Below are positions 59,864 to 60,681 of a stretch of 60,681 bases of DNA, one piece after another (positions within the stretch are counted from its first letter, which is position 1; each line of letters starts with the position of its first letter). The notes under the pieces are model-generated. The model worked only from the letters and a program-made list of their open reading frames with translations. It did no database searches and had not been told where the DNA came from. Position numbers and translations under genes: made by a program. Source of the stretch: an uncultured Elusimicrobia bacterium (GTDB taxonomy: Bacteria > Elusimicrobiota > Elusimicrobia > Elusimicrobiales > UBA9959); assembly GCA_903873295.1 (NCBI GenBank), contig CAIQNV010000045.1:1-60681 (forward strand), written 5' to 3'.

Positions 59864-59880
59864 TGTAAAATGTATGTAAA
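59864..59880 (-). promoter_or_regulatory. Pho-box-like direct repeat upstream of DUF47-pit
   Basis: On the - strand TTTACA-tacat-TTTACA is an 11-bp-spaced direct repeat resembling PhoB/PhoP binding sites. It lies between phoU and the DUF47-pit pair. A matching -10 is not certain. Confidence 0.4.
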
Positions 59881-59897
59881 GTCAGGGATCAGCGCGG

Positions 59898-60566
59898 CTA
59901 TTTAAGCTCCTCCGGATGATGGCGCACCACTTTGGCGTCTACCATATAGATGATGTCTTCAGCCATGCTGACGGCATGGTCGCAAATCCGCTCCAGATGC
60001 CTGGCGGCCAGCAGCAACGGCACGGCCCTGTCGGCCGTGGAGCCGTCCTTCATCATGTAGTCGTAGATCAGTTCTTTTTCCACGCCGCGCTTCAGCGCAT
60101 CGGCTTCCGGATCGGAAAGCACCACTTTTTTGGCGAGCTGGGTATCGCTTTTTATAAAGGACTCTATAGCTTCGCCGGTCATGCGTTTGGCCACTTCGCC
60201 AAGCTTCGGGATATCCACCAGCGGCTTCAGCATCGGCTTGCCGGAAATTGCCAGCGCGCGCTCGGCCACGTCCACAGCTAAATCTCCTATGCGCTCAAGT
60301 TCCGCGTTGAGTTTTATAGCGGTGGTGATAAAGCGCAAATCCCCGGCCATCGGCTGGTGCAGGGCTATAAGGTCCAGGCACTTGTCGTCTATGGCCAGTT
60401 CCAGCTTATCCATCTCAATATCGGAATCTATAACCTTTCTGGCCGCGGCTTTATCCCGGTTCTTAAGGGCGTCAACGGAATTTATTATGGCTTCCTGCGC
60501 CAGCGCGCCCATTTTAAGGATGTCGTTCTTCAGTTGCTGTAGTTCTTCGTCGAAATGTCTGAGCAT
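59898..60566 (-). CDS. phoU: Phosphate transport system regulator PhoU
   Basis: This 222-residue protein is built of two similar three-helix bundles and has PhoU signatures: HFDEELQQLKNDILKMGALAQEAI, LAIDDKCLDLIALHQPMAGDLRFITTAIKLNAELERIGDLAVDVAE and AARHLERICDHAVSMAEDIIYMV. PhoU links the Pst transporter to the PhoR/PhoB system. It starts 13 nt after pstB with a GGAGG site. Confidence 0.94.
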   Translation of the reverse strand: MLRHFDEELQQLKNDILKMGALAQEAIINSVDALKNRDKAAARKVIDSDIEMDKLELAIDDKCLDLIALHQPMAGDLRFITTAIKLNAELERIGDLAVDVAERALAISGKPMLKPLVDIPKLGEVAKRMTGEAIESFIKSDTQLAKKVVLSDPEADALKRGVEKELIYDYMMKDGSTADRAVPLLLAARHLERICDHAVSMAEDIIYMVDAKVVRHHPEELK

Positions 60567-60579
60567 AAAACCTCCAGGT

Positions 60580-60681
60580 TTATCCGAACCGTCCGGTTAT
60601 ATAATCTTCCGTACGCTTGTCGCGCGGGGCTTTGAATATCCGGTCCGTCCTTCCGGTCTCGATCAGGTCCCCCATCAGGAA
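60580..60681 (-). CDS. pstB: Phosphate ABC transporter ATP-binding protein, C-terminal fragment
   Basis: The last 33 codons of a gene enter the window on the - strand, ending in TAA at 60580-60582. The peptide ([16 protein letters not shown], then [15 protein letters not shown]) is the characteristic C-terminus of PstB, the ATPase of the high-affinity phosphate importer. The remainder lies beyond the window edge. Confidence 0.9.
   Translation of the reverse strand, partial: FLMGDLIETGRTDRIFKAPRDKRTEDYITGRFG

Overview
The window is GC-rich, gene-dense bacterial DNA from a Gram-negative, respiring organism that is probably anaerobic. Signs are an outer-membrane beta-barrel protein, Tat genes, System II cytochrome c maturation, many multihaem cytochromes and a siroheme-dependent haem pathway. 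The 11-subunit complex I without NuoEFG and the large surface proteins with VGIGT-type repeats fit an uncultured lineage such as Elusimicrobiota. That placement is inference; no rRNA or marker phylogeny could be run.

Layout. (1) 1-1340: the 3' end of an ISL3-type insertion sequence abuts, and has apparently cut, an amino-acid permease with a universal-stress domain. (2) 1.7-5.0 kb: secreted proteins on the + strand: a Pro/His repeat protein, a trypsin-like protease and a subtilase. (3) 4.95-5.37 kb: no convincing protein gene, but a near-consensus promoter and a strong terminator on the - strand that would define a ~380-nt noncoding RNA. (4) 5.4-13.0 kb, - strand: two paralogous surface proteins, a polysaccharide deacetylase, and an exported TldD-like pair of which one member lacks the metal-binding motif. 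(5) 13.5-17.7 kb, - strand: TatA, TatC and a quinol-oxidoreductase-like module (NrfD-type membrane subunit, four-cluster ferredoxin, tetrahaem cytochrome). (6) 17.8-23.4 kb: HemA-HemC fusion, HemX-like protein, OB-fold-like protein, CcsA and ResB. (7) 23.5-32.2 kb: a NapC-like cytochrome with 13-15 haems, two 11-haem cytochromes each fused to a b-type membrane domain, an MtrB-like porin and an MtrA/DmsE-like decahaem cytochrome. (8) 32.2-33.3 kb: FNR-type sites and an FNR-like regulator. (9) 33.3-41.5 kb: the Ahb haem pathway (ahbC, ahbD, hemL, ahbB, ahbA, hemB, cobA-hemD, precorrin-2 dehydrogenase) and a small tetrahaem cytochrome. (10) 41.6-51.65 kb: nuoN to nuoA. (11) 51.8-58 kb: Rrf2 regulator, Ycf46-like AAA ATPase, tRNA-Arg, secreted protein, alaS. 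(12) 58.2-60.7 kb: phosphate genes (pit, DUF47, phoU, end of pstB).

How it fits together. Regions 5 to 10 read as one respiratory programme. Complex I and the quinol module handle electrons at the inner membrane. The b-type/multihaem proteins could move electrons from quinone into the periplasm, and the MtrAB-like pair could carry them across the outer membrane. The Ahb genes make haem b from siroheme, and ResB/CcsA attach it to the many CXXCH sites. Perfect and near-perfect FNR half-sites in front of the mtrAB-like operon, next to an FNR-like gene, suggest oxygen or redox control. The two strongest candidates for something undescribed are the cytochrome conduit and the orphan ~380-nt RNA.
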